Shown here one piece after another: positions 16,487 to 24,229 of a stretch of DNA of 64,000 nucleotides. Both the position numbers and the translations under genes were made by a program. The notes beneath the pieces were generated by a model. It was not told the DNA's origin. It worked only from the letters and a program-made list of their open reading frames with translations, and did no database searches. The stretch's first letter is position 1. Each line of letters starts with the position of its first letter. The DNA comes from Pinibacter soli. Its GTDB lineage: Bacteria; Bacteroidota; Bacteroidia; Chitinophagales; Chitinophagaceae. Where the stretch lies: NCBI RefSeq assembly GCF_029961145.1, contig NZ_JASBRG010000001.1:186001-250000 (forward strand), read 5' to 3'.

Positions 16487-16696
16487 CTAGCAAAACGCTT
16501 TTTGAAATGCGGCTTTTGATAGTTGCAATTCGTCGAGTAAACTAATTATGTTCCACTCTGCAACACCGTCTGTATTTTGACGTGAGTCTTTTAGCAATAA
16601 TAAATGCAAGAGGCTGCGTTGAAGGTCGTACAAGGTTTCACAAGGCGATGATGTTTCAATCTCAATGATGAGTTTGTTGTCTGAAATTTTAACCAT
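16487..16696 (-). CDS. Small hypothetical protein
   Basis: 69 residues with no signal peptide or membrane segment; function not recognised. The sequence MVKISDNKLIIEIETSSPCE looks like a strand followed by helices (LYDLQRSLLHLLLLKD). That is a compact folded protein rather than random translation. Support for expression comes from the strong symmetrical terminator directly behind it. The upstream 160 bp are AT-rich without a clear promoter. Confidence 0.6.
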   Translation of the reverse strand: MVKISDNKLIIEIETSSPCETLYDLQRSLLHLLLLKDSRQNTDGVAEWNIISLLDELQLSKAAFQKAFC

Positions 16697-16857
16697 GATT
16701 TTTGTCGGTTAACGAATAAAAAAAATTGTTTCATCTTATGTGAATTAGGAACTGCAAATTTAATTTCTCATCACAACTAGCTTTTATTGAATCGGTCATT
16801 TTTTATTGCTGAATCAATCAAACACGTTGCAATGCCAAAAGTTCGCATTACACACTG

Positions 16858-16966
16858 TTGGCGCAGATATGCAGCTTAGCTGTGCGGATGCGTATCTGTG
16901 CCGGCGACTTCTAATGCCGGCACAGATACGCCCTTGCGCAAAGGCAGCGCCGCATATCTGCGCCAA
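16858..16966. repeat. 109-bp nested cruciform element
   Basis: Two arms of about 50 bases are complementary. The outer part TTGGCGCAGATATGC pairs perfectly with GCATATCTGCGCCAA, and the inner part GCGTATCTGTGCCGGC pairs perfectly with GCCGGCACAGATACGC. Between them lies an internal loop of about 12-15 unmatched bases, and the tip is GACTTCTAAT. It is much GC-richer than its surroundings. It contains no gene; translated frames across it are low-complexity. It sits in a 355-bp gap between two minus-strand genes. Confidence 0.85.
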
Positions 16967-17051
16967 CTTCGTACATGTGCACCAACCCGCCTAAAAAGAA
17001 AAGCTGATCACAAGTAACCAGCGTTTTTCATTTCTCATACAGCAAATATTA

Positions 17052-17615
17052 TTAAGGCTTGCCTTTAGGAATCCGATCATTTCTAAAACTGAAGTCAAAA
17101 GCTCTTATGATTTCTCCATTTTCTTTTTGCAGGCAAATTATTTCCGAGGATATTATTGGAGTAATTAAGTACAAGGTCTCCGAATCTCCAATGATATTAA
17201 AGTCGTCGGGCGAAACTTCAATATACATATGCTCTTTTCCGGGATAATCCAGCAGATATTTGTTGACCAACGCATGATAGAACTTGTGTGCCTGAAATGC
17301 CAGCTTTTTGCATTTATTGTTTCTGATGTCTTTTTTTAATTCAATAACATCAGTTCGCATATCTTTTATAAAGTAGAAAGTGTAGAGCAGAAAGGCTGGA
17401 ACCATTACAGCTTCAAAGGCGTGTAAAAATTTGGGATTTATATTATCCACGTCATAATCAACCCTCCATAAAAGCAATATGACGAAAATTACAATACCTC
17501 CAAACAGACGACTATAAATAGAAAATATTCTCCTGGAGTTCAGTCTTAACTTTTCCTCCAAAAGATTTTTATAATCAGTGTTTAAACTTACTTCAGAACG
17601 GGGCGCAGAAAACAT
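17052..17615 (-). CDS. Membrane protein of unknown function
   Basis: 187 residues. After a ~30-residue basic start come two membrane segments, roughly residues 36-54 (LFGGIVIFVILLLW) and 66-84 (AFEAVMVPAFLLYTFYFI). The remaining ~100 residues are a soluble domain with KDMRTDVIELKKDIRN and mixed strands. I recognise no family. It is followed upstream by a response regulator on the same strand, 40 bp away, so the two may share a transcript. The membrane part could then report to that regulator, but no kinase motif is present. Confidence 0.75.
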   Translation of the reverse strand: MFSAPRSEVSLNTDYKNLLEEKLRLNSRRIFSIYSRLFGGIVIFVILLLWRVDYDVDNINPKFLHAFEAVMVPAFLLYTFYFIKDMRTDVIELKKDIRNNKCKKLAFQAHKFYHALVNKYLLDYPGKEHMYIEVSPDDFNIIGDSETLYLITPIISSEIICLQKENGEIIRAFDFSFRNDRIPKGKP

Positions 17616-17657
17616 TATAAGAAAAGTGTAAAAGTCTATTTTCTGGCTAAAAGCTTT

Positions 17658-18317
17658 TTAGTCAATAATTTTATTTCTCATACCGTACATAATCAGGCCG
17701 GCGATTGTCTTCGCTCCCACTTTCGTCTTCATGTTCTGCCTGATTGTTTCTATTGTACGCGGACTAAGAAACACTTCTTTCGAAATTTCCTCTGTGGTTT
17801 TATCCTCAGCAAGCAATTTCAAAATGCGCACTTCTTTTTCTGAAAACTTAACGGGATTCGGGTAAAACTGGCGAACGGTGCGACGGGTTTGTAACCTCGA
17901 CAGCACGGCCTTGTTTACCATGTCGTTAAAATAGAAGTCCTCGTTCATACAGGTGAGAATAGCCTGATAGATCTCTTCCGGATCTGTAGTTTTTGTAAGA
18001 TAGGCGTTAGCACCCATTTCCATCATTTTGGTGATCATTTCCTGATCATCATACATGGTGAGCACTATAATGCGGACATCCTCATACTCTTTACGCAAAA
18101 GAGGAATGGCGTTTATGCCGTCTACTTCCGGCATTCTGATGTCCATAAGTAGCACATCAGGTTTTTTCAATTGCATTTTATGCATCAGATCCTTACCATC
18201 CTCGGCCTCCCACAGGATTTTCAGGTAGTCTCTGCCTTTTAGAGCCATCTTAATGCCGTCCCGAAAGATCTTGTGGTCATCGGCTATGGATACTCTAATA
18301 ACCAATTCAGAACTCAT
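17658..18317 (-). CDS. NarL/FixJ-type response regulator without adjacent kinase
   Basis: 219 residues. Receiver domain: acidic pair in IADDHK (residues 11-16), phosphate acceptor Asp59 in LLMDIRMPEVDG, threonine in IVLTMYDD and lysine in LTKTTDP. A LuxR-type helix-turn-helix follows, with FSEKEVRILKLLAEDKTTEE and SPRTIETIRQNM. It is close in sequence and length to the regulator at 20931, and both lie within 4 kb of one kinase gene (19928). The membrane protein at 17052 is just downstream. Its kinase could be the one at 19928, acting on both regulators. Confidence 0.92.
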   Translation of the reverse strand: MSSELVIRVSIADDHKIFRDGIKMALKGRDYLKILWEAEDGKDLMHKMQLKKPDVLLMDIRMPEVDGINAIPLLRKEYEDVRIIVLTMYDDQEMITKMMEMGANAYLTKTTDPEEIYQAILTCMNEDFYFNDMVNKAVLSRLQTRRTVRQFYPNPVKFSEKEVRILKLLAEDKTTEEISKEVFLSPRTIETIRQNMKTKVGAKTIAGLIMYGMRNKIID

Positions 18318-18591
18318 AAGGTTGGTTGTATTGGGTTTGGTTTTTTACTAATAGGAAATTCTATTTATTACGAAAGTACAATGTCTAAAATACGTTTAAA
18401 AAATTGTACAAACATTAAACGCATTAAGAAAAGTACTATTGTATTAACTAAGCTACGTTTTTTAAAGTCATGTACAAATTAACAGGTCAATAACCTGAAT
18501 AATATTTACCCGGATCAAGTCAATATCCTCAAAAAAAGCAACAAATTAAAGTTTTTTACCATAAACTCGGGCAAAAAATAAAAACACGGCA

Positions 18592-18775
18592 ATAGTAAAT
18601 TTACTATTATTGCATCGTCTTTTTACTTATTTTAGACTAGTAAGCATACGAACAAACAAATCGTAAAAGCCCCATAGCGATTGAATCGCAGGCAATTTAG
18701 CAATTAAACTGCGCAATTTACGCTGTTGGATTTTTTTTTTTTTGGTGGGTTATTCACGGTCTCATTAGTCTAAAA
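18592..18775. other. Structured non-coding stretch before the 18794 gene
   Basis: The 476-bp gap between divergent genes holds a perfect 16-bp palindrome ATAGTAAATTTACTAT (18592-18607). A 10-bp inverted repeat follows: TTTTAGACTA at 18630 and TAGTCTAAAA at 18766-18775. It encloses 126 bp with a small hairpin GCGATT/AATCGC (18674-18687) and a run of 13 T residues (18731-18743). The palindrome could be an operator for the divergent response regulator. The enclosed part could be a leader RNA. Neither is shown. Confidence 0.4.
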
Positions 18776-18793
18776 TTCAAAAAACTTACTGGA

Positions 18794-19156
18794 ATGCAAA
18801 AAGAACTTTTACTCTCAAACCCTGCCGCTGTTGGCGAAGAGATCGGACAAGAATTAGGTGCAAAATTTGTGAAAGATTTTCAGGATGCACATCCTGATGA
18901 AGTTTCGGCTTATTTTATCGGCCGTAACATTATCGACCAAATTCTTGCTCAACCTGACTGTGTTGGTATCCGTTTCTACAACGCTTTGAATGAAGCTGGC
19001 CAGAAAACTTTGGTTTATGTTGGTATCGATTCAAAAGATAGCATCATTAAAGAAATTACTTCTATTAACGAGTTTGGTAAATTGGAAACAAAACCAGGCA
19101 TTACTGCTGACAGAGTTGCTCCAGATGATGAGTCTGTAGAATGGACTTGGTTCTAA
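18794..19156 (+). CDS. Small acidic hypothetical protein
   Basis: 120 residues without signal peptide, acidic, ending DDESVEWTWF. A central stretch (GIRFYNALNEAGQKTLVYVG, then IDSKD) alternates strands and helices like a small alpha/beta domain. I do not recognise the family. It has a long leader with a 13-T run about 50 bp before the start. A hairpin terminator follows, so it is probably transcribed alone. Codon use looks like that of well-expressed neighbours such as gapA (frequent GGT, GCT), which suggests a real gene. Confidence 0.75.
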   Translation: MQKELLLSNPAAVGEEIGQELGAKFVKDFQDAHPDEVSAYFIGRNIIDQILAQPDCVGIRFYNALNEAGQKTLVYVGIDSKDSIIKEITSINEFGKLETKPGITADRVAPDDESVEWTWF

Positions 19157-19163
19157 TCTTGAA

Positions 19164-19222
19164 AAATAATTATTTTTATATCATACCGTTTTATATTTTT
19201 GGATATAAAAATTCATAATTAT
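19164..19222. terminator. Long AT-rich hairpin behind the 18794 gene
   Basis: AATAATTATTTTTATATC at 19166-19182 pairs with GATATAAAAATTCATAATTAT at 19202-19222, apart from a four-base bulge. A-runs and T-runs suit an intrinsic terminator. Confidence 0.55.
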
Positions 19223-19261
19223 CACGGTATTACAATTTATAAGCACATTTTCAAGCCTGAT

Positions 19262-19312
19262 ACCCATAATGTTTTTTCTTTTTTCTGGTAAAAAGGAAAG
19301 AACATTATGGGT
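19262..19312 (+). promoter_or_regulatory. Hairpin burying the start codon of the 19269 gene
   Basis: ACCCATAATGTTTTTTC (19262-19278) pairs over 17 positions with GAAAGAACATTATGGGT (19296-19312), with one G-U pair and a 17-base loop. The ATG at 19269 lies inside the left arm. A T-run (CATCTTTTTTT) begins a few bases after the stem. The structure could be an intrinsic terminator or attenuator, or a thermosensor-like lock on translation. Confidence 0.55.
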
Positions 19313-19898
19313 CATCTTTTTTTATTGCTTGTATACCTTTGTTAGCGACTGCCTGTTGATGTCGTCTATACCGAAAAGGATGCCCACAGGGATTCTCTCA
19401 CGCAACTGGCTTCTCAATATTTTCACCGTTGTTGAATTTATCTTATTTGCATCTTTCTTTTATTTGACACTTCAAAAGAAGCTGGTAAAAAGAATATTAT
19501 TGGTAATATCCCCCATTTTTCTCTTTTTTTCCATATTTTATAATTTTTTTACGACGACTACGTTTGAATCTATTCCGGTAACTATTGAGGCTATTCTGAT
19601 CTTATGCCTTTGTATATATTATTTCTTTGAACAGCTGAACCAAATGAACAACGAGTTCATTTATGCAAAACCCGAATTCTGGGCAGTAGCAGGAATAATG
19701 TTATATTTAGCAGGAACTTTCTTTCTTTTTGTGCAGGCGGGAGAGTTATCGCACAATACCCGAAGAACTTTTTGGGTAATCAACCTAGGATGTAATGTGT
19801 TGAAAAACATTATGTTCGCTGTCGCGTTTTTAATAAAAAAAAACAATTTTCAAAACTTAAGAAGTAATTCGAGGATATCGCAAACCCAACTTAATTAA
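19269..19898 (+). CDS. Multi-pass membrane protein beside the sensor kinase
   Basis: 209 residues, almost entirely hydrophobic, with about six membrane segments (for example VIFFYCLYTFVSDCLLM, LLVISPIFLFFSIFYNFF, IEAILILCLCIYYFFEQ and AVAGIMLYLAGTFFLFVQ). It has no enzymatic motif. It lies 29 bp before a histidine kinase gene that has only one membrane segment of its own. A role as the membrane sensing partner of that kinase is therefore a fair inference. The start codon is inside a strong hairpin; the next in-frame ATG (19359) would remove the first membrane segment, so I keep 19269. Confidence 0.78.
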   Translation: MFFLFSGKKERTLWVIFFYCLYTFVSDCLLMSSIPKRMPTGILSRNWLLNIFTVVEFILFASFFYLTLQKKLVKRILLVISPIFLFFSIFYNFFTTTTFESIPVTIEAILILCLCIYYFFEQLNQMNNEFIYAKPEFWAVAGIMLYLAGTFFLFVQAGELSHNTRRTFWVINLGCNVLKNIMFAVAFLIKKNNFQNLRSNSRISQTQLN

Positions 19899-19927
19899 AG
19901 TAACAACCAACCCTACCCGAAGTCAAC

Positions 19928-20767
19928 ATGGTTCTGCTTCAAATACTTAATAGCGCCAGTCCGGTTTCGCAGATGATATTCTTCGGGACTATCGGGATGC
20001 TTATCCTCACGATAGGGTTGATCTTTCTTATAATCTTCCACCAGAAAAAGATTATCCGATATCAGATGGCTTTGCAACAGATGGAATTTCAACAACAAAA
20101 AATGTTGCTGAATGCTTCTATTAAACTGCAGGAAGAAGAAAGACAGCGTCTGGCGGCAGATCTCCACGATGATGCAGGCCCGCTTCTTGCCACCGCACGG
20201 TTATACCTCAACGAAAACCTGGTTAACCTAGATAAAACCACACAGCTTCAGAATATTTATAATGCAAAGCAAATTATAGACGAGACAATTCAGCTGATAA
20301 GAAACATTTCTCACTCGCTTATGCCGCCTACGCTAAAGAACTTTGGTCTTGAATCAGCGGTGAATGATCTGTTCCAAAAAATAAGCGGCGCGGGCACCAT
20401 CACCGGCAGCGCAAGATTCCATGATTACAAGGAAAGGATGCCGGCGGAAAAAGAACTCATCGTATTCAGGATCATCCAGGAGCTCGTAAATAACATCCTT
20501 AAACATAGCAATTCAAGCTTCATTCATATCACTCAAAACATTAACGGCAACAGCTTCTTTATTCGCTTGCACCACGATGGAAAAGGCCTTACTCAGGCCG
20601 ATTTTGAGAAACTAAATAAGAGTTCTGGCGGGTTGGGTCTTAAAAATATCCAAAGCAGGTTGAACGTGTTACAGGGAAAGATTTTCTTTGAACGCGACAG
20701 TTCGCAAACCTACTATAAGATCACAATCGAATTAAACCTTAATGATGAGGATATTAAGACCGATTAA
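19928..20767 (+). CDS. NarL-family sensor histidine kinase
   Basis: 279 residues. One membrane segment at about residues 17-38, a coiled-coil linker (RYQMALQQMEFQQQKML), then a HisKA_3 dimerisation domain. Its H-box is EEERQRLAADLHDDAGP, with phospho-accepting His80. The ATP-binding domain has an N-box (ELVNNILKHSNSS) and a G-box (GGLGLKNIQSRLNVL). There is no separate sensor domain, so it probably listens through the membrane protein encoded just before it. The response regulator at 20931 follows on the same strand after 163 bp and is the likely partner. Confidence 0.92.
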   Translation: MVLLQILNSASPVSQMIFFGTIGMLILTIGLIFLIIFHQKKIIRYQMALQQMEFQQQKMLLNASIKLQEEERQRLAADLHDDAGPLLATARLYLNENLVNLDKTTQLQNIYNAKQIIDETIQLIRNISHSLMPPTLKNFGLESAVNDLFQKISGAGTITGSARFHDYKERMPAEKELIVFRIIQELVNNILKHSNSSFIHITQNINGNSFFIRLHHDGKGLTQADFEKLNKSSGGLGLKNIQSRLNVLQGKIFFERDSSQTYYKITIELNLNDEDIKTD

Positions 20768-20930
20768 TACCGAAGATCAAACAACATAAATCAATTTGCA
20801 TCCCATTGTTATATTTGTTTGATCTCTATGCGGTCAATTTGAAATTTATTTTTTGAATGATAGTAAATTTCAAATTGGCAGAATTTGTATCTTTAGTAAT
20901 CGTAATAATAGCCAATATCATTTTTCACCT

Positions 20931-21581
20931 ATGAGAATAATCAAAGTTGCCATTGCAGATGATCACAAAATTTTCCGAAAGGGGGTTATTCTTTCTTTAA
21001 GGCCTTATACCAACCTAAAGTTTGTACAGGAAGCCGAAAATGGCGAAGAACTTATTAACGGACTTTTACAGGCAGACCCCGACGTGGTGCTGATGGATCT
21101 TCGCATGCCACAGAAAGACGGGATCGAGGCGACTAAATTTATTACAAAAAATTATCCTCACATTCATATAGTAGCACTTACCATGTTTGAAGACGAACGA
21201 TTCGTTGGTCACATGATGGAAATTGGTGCCAATGGTTATCTCCTGAAAAGCGCTGACCCATCCGAGATCAGGAGAGCGATTATGGATGTTATGAACAAAG
21301 GCTATTACCTCAATAACTTCGTAAATAGAATTCTTCTCAAAAAAGCACACGCTAAACAAAAAGTAATTCCAAACCTCAATTCTGAAATTACCCTGAGCGA
21401 CAGGGAGCGTGATGTTATCAAGTACATCTGTATGGAATTTACAGCCGCAGAAATTGCCACAAAAATGGACGTGAGCCCAAGAACCGTCGAAGCCATCAAA
21501 GATCGCTTAATGGAGCGCTTTGGTGCCAAGAATACGGCTGGACTCGTCTTTTATGCAGTGAAAAATAATCTGGTGGACTAA
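20931..21581 (+). CDS. NarL/FixJ-type response regulator, partner of the 19928 kinase
   Basis: 216 residues from ATG 20931. The frame is open back to 20853, but the family begins at MRIIKVAIADDHKIFRKG. The receiver has its phosphate acceptor at Asp56 in VVLMDLRMPQKDG, threonine in VALTMFEDE and lysine in LLKSADP. The C-terminal LuxR-type domain has LSDRERDVIKYICMEFTAAE and SPRTVEAIKDRLMER. TATCTTTAG at 20888 could be its own promoter box. A low-complexity repeat begins on the base after its stop codon. Strongly similar to the regulator at 17658. Confidence 0.93.
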   Translation: MRIIKVAIADDHKIFRKGVILSLRPYTNLKFVQEAENGEELINGLLQADPDVVLMDLRMPQKDGIEATKFITKNYPHIHIVALTMFEDERFVGHMMEIGANGYLLKSADPSEIRRAIMDVMNKGYYLNNFVNRILLKKAHAKQKVIPNLNSEITLSDRERDVIKYICMEFTAAEIATKMDVSPRTVEAIKDRLMERFGAKNTAGLVFYAVKNNLVD

Positions 21582-21733
21582 GGGAATGGAAAATTGAAAA
21601 TGTTAGGCTTCACTTGAAAGACTTGGCGTTTCTGCGTTTCAGTTTTCCCCAAATGAAAGCATCTTAAAAAACTGCGAGATTTATTTCTCAATTTTTCAAT
21701 CCCATTTTCAGCTTTCAACTTTCAATTTTCAAC
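21582..21733. repeat. Paired GTTGAAA-type repeat behind the 20931 regulator
   Basis: Left arm GGGAATGGAAAATTGAAAATG begins at 21582, directly after the TAA. The right arm at 21689-21733 reads CAATTTTTCAATCCCATTTTC, then GCTTTCAACTTTCAATTTTC. The arms are largely complementary and flank an ~85-bp unique loop. Unit length about 7-8 bases. Confidence 0.7.
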
Positions 21734-21804
21734 TATTTAAAAACAAATAGCCGTCAACTACTCGTCGGCGGCTACTAAGGATACTGGGGTTAAACCAAAA
21801 AGTT

Positions 21805-21937
21805 TTCCAATAAGCTGTACAGGGATTGATTAATAAAATCTTTTATTAAGGGTACTAAACGAAAACAATAGGGAACGGATCAGGTCATAATTAACCGGAT
21901 ATTAGATTCTACCAATGTCCCTGTACGCTTATTGGAA
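21805..21937. ncRNA. Unassigned 133-bp structured element with complementary ends
   Basis: TTCCAATAAGCTGTACAGGGA at 21805-21825 pairs with its complement at 21918-21937 except for one bulged base. Inside, TTAATAAAA/TTTTATTAA forms a second hairpin near 21830-21848. On the minus strand it starts 5 bp behind the stop codon of the 21943 gene and is followed by AAAACTTTTTGG. It may be a 3' structure of that gene, a small RNA, or a short mobile element with terminal repeats. I cannot decide between these. Confidence 0.4.
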
Positions 21938-21942
21938 TTAAA

Positions 21943-22362
21943 TTATTTCACAACAAGATTACCTTTTTCAATTTGCTCTTCGTCACTATACACATGAAAC
22001 TCATATGTACCCTTTGGTAATTGTGCTATTAAACTTGTTTGACGATTGTGTAAGTGCAATTCTTTGATCTTGTTATTTTCCTGGTTGAAGATTGCAAGCT
22101 CATAAATCTTGTTCTCTTCGCCATTCACTGAAAAGAACAACACTTTATTGGAAGCATTTGTATAGAGTTTTACATCATATACTTTGCTGGTTGTTACTTT
22201 GGTAATTATTATACTATCTCTTAAAACACCCCTTTTACTTTGATCAGGAAAAACATTTTTATCTTTTGTTTTTAATACTGCGTATGCCAGACACGGAACC
22301 AGTACAATTAATAACAGATAAGAATACTTTCCTTTTCCACTGGTAAAAGAGGATGTTTTCAT
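21943..22362 (-). CDS. Small exported protein resembling a type IX secretion C-terminal domain
   Basis: 139 residues from ATG 22362; longer starts add residues before the hydrophobic segment. Residues 14-30 (YSYLLLIVLVPCLAYAVL) are a membrane anchor or signal peptide. The last ~75 residues (VLFFSVNGEENKIYELAIFN ... SLIAQLPKGTYEFHVYSDEE ... KGNLVVK) follow the beta-sandwich pattern of type IX sorting domains, in which a G-x-Y strand precedes a final K-LVV-K strand. Sorting domains normally end much larger proteins, so this may be a free-standing member or only a look-alike. Followed on the minus strand by the structured element at 21805-21937. Confidence 0.65.
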   Translation of the reverse strand: MKTSSFTSGKGKYSYLLLIVLVPCLAYAVLKTKDKNVFPDQSKRGVLRDSIIITKVTTSKVYDVKLYTNASNKVLFFSVNGEENKIYELAIFNQENNKIKELHLHNRQTSLIAQLPKGTYEFHVYSDEEQIEKGNLVVK

Positions 22363-22428
22363 AAGGTTATTTTTAGTTAACAAAACCAAGCTCGTCTGTC
22401 GCAATCGTCGCAACTTTTCCTTACAGGA

Positions 22429-23376
22429 CTAGTAATGCATAGAAGGACAGCGTGTTGAGTTGCTCCATGGATCTGATGATTGCAAACGGAAACTAAGTTT
22501 CAAACCGACTGTATAGTACGCGTCTTTATTTTCAGGAGTTCCGCGTTTGTTATCGCCTGGATGTATTTGCAACCTCTGATCAGCGATTCTCTTTGCCATT
22601 TCTGCTTTCTGAGAACCTGCGCCAAAATGTTGATCAAATAATGCAGGATTGATGTAGTCTGTACTTACATCATCAATGTAGTCGGTAAATGTTTTGCGAT
22701 AGATTATCTCAAGACCCATTGCAAAGTTGTCGTTGAAATAATATTTCAAACCAAGACCCATAGGAATACACAGCTGTGTAAGATTGTAAGGTTTTCTTTC
22801 AGGGTATTCTGAAAAACCCTGGCCTTCAGTACTTAAAGGTTTTAAATAAACCCAGTTACCTGTTAAAGGATCTTTACCTTGAGGATTGAAGTGGAATGCA
22901 CCCACACCAATTAAACCATAAGGACGAAGTTTGTGATATACGTCATCAGGATTTTCTTCGAACATAACCGTCGGAAAAATTTCTGCAGCCAGAAAACCTT
23001 CCCACAATGTAGATTTGAAACGTTGGTTACGATTTAATCTCGCTTCTTCATAACCGCCTTTAGGTTTGATGATCGCATCATCGCCTACGAGAGTACCATA
23101 ATTAAGTGCCAGACGAACTCCAATCAATGGACTCGGATTGAAAGTTAAGTGCGCACCAACAGTAAGCTTTGTCATTGGGAAGTTGTTATCCTTAAGGAAC
23201 GTTGTTCCTTTACCGGCATTACCGCCAAGGTCTCCTAAAAAGTTAGATGGTCCTATAGTTATACCAGCTTCTGCATTATCAAACAGACGAACCTGGCCAA
23301 AGGACATAATAGATAGGCATAGGGCGCATATAGACAGAACACACTTGCACGCCAAAGCATGTACACGGTTTTTCAT
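22429..23376 (-). CDS. Outer-membrane beta-barrel protein, DUF6089-like
   Basis: 315 residues with signal peptide (cut after SFGQ). The start of the mature part, AEAGITIGPSNFLGDLGGNA, followed by amphipathic strands such as VRLALNYGTLVG and MGLGLKYYFNDNFAMGLEII, fits a family of Bacteroidota outer-membrane proteins (DUF6089). The C-terminus departs from the usual aromatic-ending barrel: after YYTVGLKLSFRLQ it adds SSDPWSNSTRCPSMHY. Function unknown. A hairpin TAACGACTA/TAGTCGTTA (23424-23451) sits in its leader, about 48 bp before the start. Confidence 0.78.
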   Translation of the reverse strand: MKNRVHALACKCVLSICALCLSIMSFGQVRLFDNAEAGITIGPSNFLGDLGGNAGKGTTFLKDNNFPMTKLTVGAHLTFNPSPLIGVRLALNYGTLVGDDAIIKPKGGYEEARLNRNQRFKSTLWEGFLAAEIFPTVMFEENPDDVYHKLRPYGLIGVGAFHFNPQGKDPLTGNWVYLKPLSTEGQGFSEYPERKPYNLTQLCIPMGLGLKYYFNDNFAMGLEIIYRKTFTDYIDDVSTDYINPALFDQHFGAGSQKAEMAKRIADQRLQIHPGDNKRGTPENKDAYYTVGLKLSFRLQSSDPWSNSTRCPSMHY

Positions 23377-23423
23377 GTGAATATGTTTAAGTTTTCGAAT
23401 AGTATTGGATAAATGGTATACTG

Positions 23424-23451
23424 TAACGACTAGCTCTTTTTTTAGTCGTTA
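23424..23451 (-). promoter_or_regulatory. Hairpin in the leader of the 22429 gene
   Basis: A perfect 9-bp stem TAACGACTA/TAGTCGTTA with a 10-base T-rich loop, about 48 bp upstream of ATG 23376. Possible leader regulation or mRNA stabiliser. The remainder of the 290-bp gap shows nothing else I can support. Confidence 0.35.
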
Positions 23452-23664
23452 TATATTAGTTATGTGATTCTATAGATGATTGATTATTTCGCGAAAGACA
23501 CTTCGCATAATGATAAAGACTGACGGATAGGCGTAGAGTTATTTTCATACTAATGGATTTTGTTTTCGAATTTTGTTTGTACCCTACCCTATAAACGGAG
23601 CATTTTAAGTTTTGGTGTGTTTGGTTTAACTTTTTTTTTAAATAAGTATTATCGCATCGTATAA

Positions 23665-24117
23665 TTACGAAACAGTTAGTAACATTTCGATATGGTCAAT
23701 GCCGTCTTCTACGTAAATTTCACTGCTTTGACTAAAACCAAATGATTCGTAAAACTTTTTTAAATAGAGCTGCGCACCTATTTTAATTATGTCCACATCA
23801 AAAAGTTTTATGCATTCATCTATCGATTGTCGCATTAGTAATTTGCCAATACCCAGTTTCCTTGCCCTTGGCGCCGTAACCACGCGGCCGATTGATGCAT
23901 ACTCGTATGCAAAACCCGGAGGTAACAATCTTGTATAGGCCAAAAGATCGTTCTCCCCCCAACACATGTAATGATGTGCGACCTGATCTTTATTATCCGC
24001 ATCCAGAAAAACGCAATTCTGCTCTACAACAAATACTTCACTGCGTAAACGAAGAATGTGGTATAATTCATTTGGAGTAAGATCGTTGAATGGCTTTAAT
24101 GTCCAGGTTAGTTGCAT
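23665..24117 (-). CDS. elaA: GNAT acetyltransferase, ElaA family
   Basis: 150 residues, the family length. The start LTWTLKPFNDLTPNELYHIL and then RLRSEVFVVEQNC is the ElaA signature. The acetyl-CoA binding loop reads RVVTAPRARKLGIGKLLM, with R-K-L-G-I-G in place of the usual Q/R-x-x-G-x-G. A C-terminal strand GFSQSSEIYVEDGIDHIEML completes the fold. It moves an acetyl group to an unknown acceptor in the cytosol. The rarA gene follows on the same strand; the two are separated only by a paired low-complexity repeat. Confidence 0.88.
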   Translation of the reverse strand: MQLTWTLKPFNDLTPNELYHILRLRSEVFVVEQNCVFLDADNKDQVAHHYMCWGENDLLAYTRLLPPGFAYEYASIGRVVTAPRARKLGIGKLLMRQSIDECIKLFDVDIIKIGAQLYLKKFYESFGFSQSSEIYVEDGIDHIEMLLTVS

Positions 24118-24127
24118 TTTGTTTAAT

Positions 24128-24229
24128 TGAGAGTTGAAAGTGGAGAGTTGAGGTTTTCTAATTGAAAATGGAAAGTTGAAAATGATGTTTTCTCGTAAAA
24201 ATTAGTTTTCAATTTTCAACTCTCAACTC
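24128..24229. repeat. Paired GTTGAAA-type repeat between elaA and rarA
   Basis: The left arm (24128-24184) is built of GAGAGTTGAAAGTGGAGAGTT and ATTGAAAATGGAAAGTTGAA. The right arm (24206-24232) reads TTTTCAATTTTCAACTCTC and includes the rarA stop codon (TAG at 24230-24232). The arms are complementary and the loop is about 20 bases. Confidence 0.78.

Noticed and set aside
16806-16994. 62-codon frame over the cruciform
   Set aside because: It consists of the two complementary arms; no start signal and low complexity.
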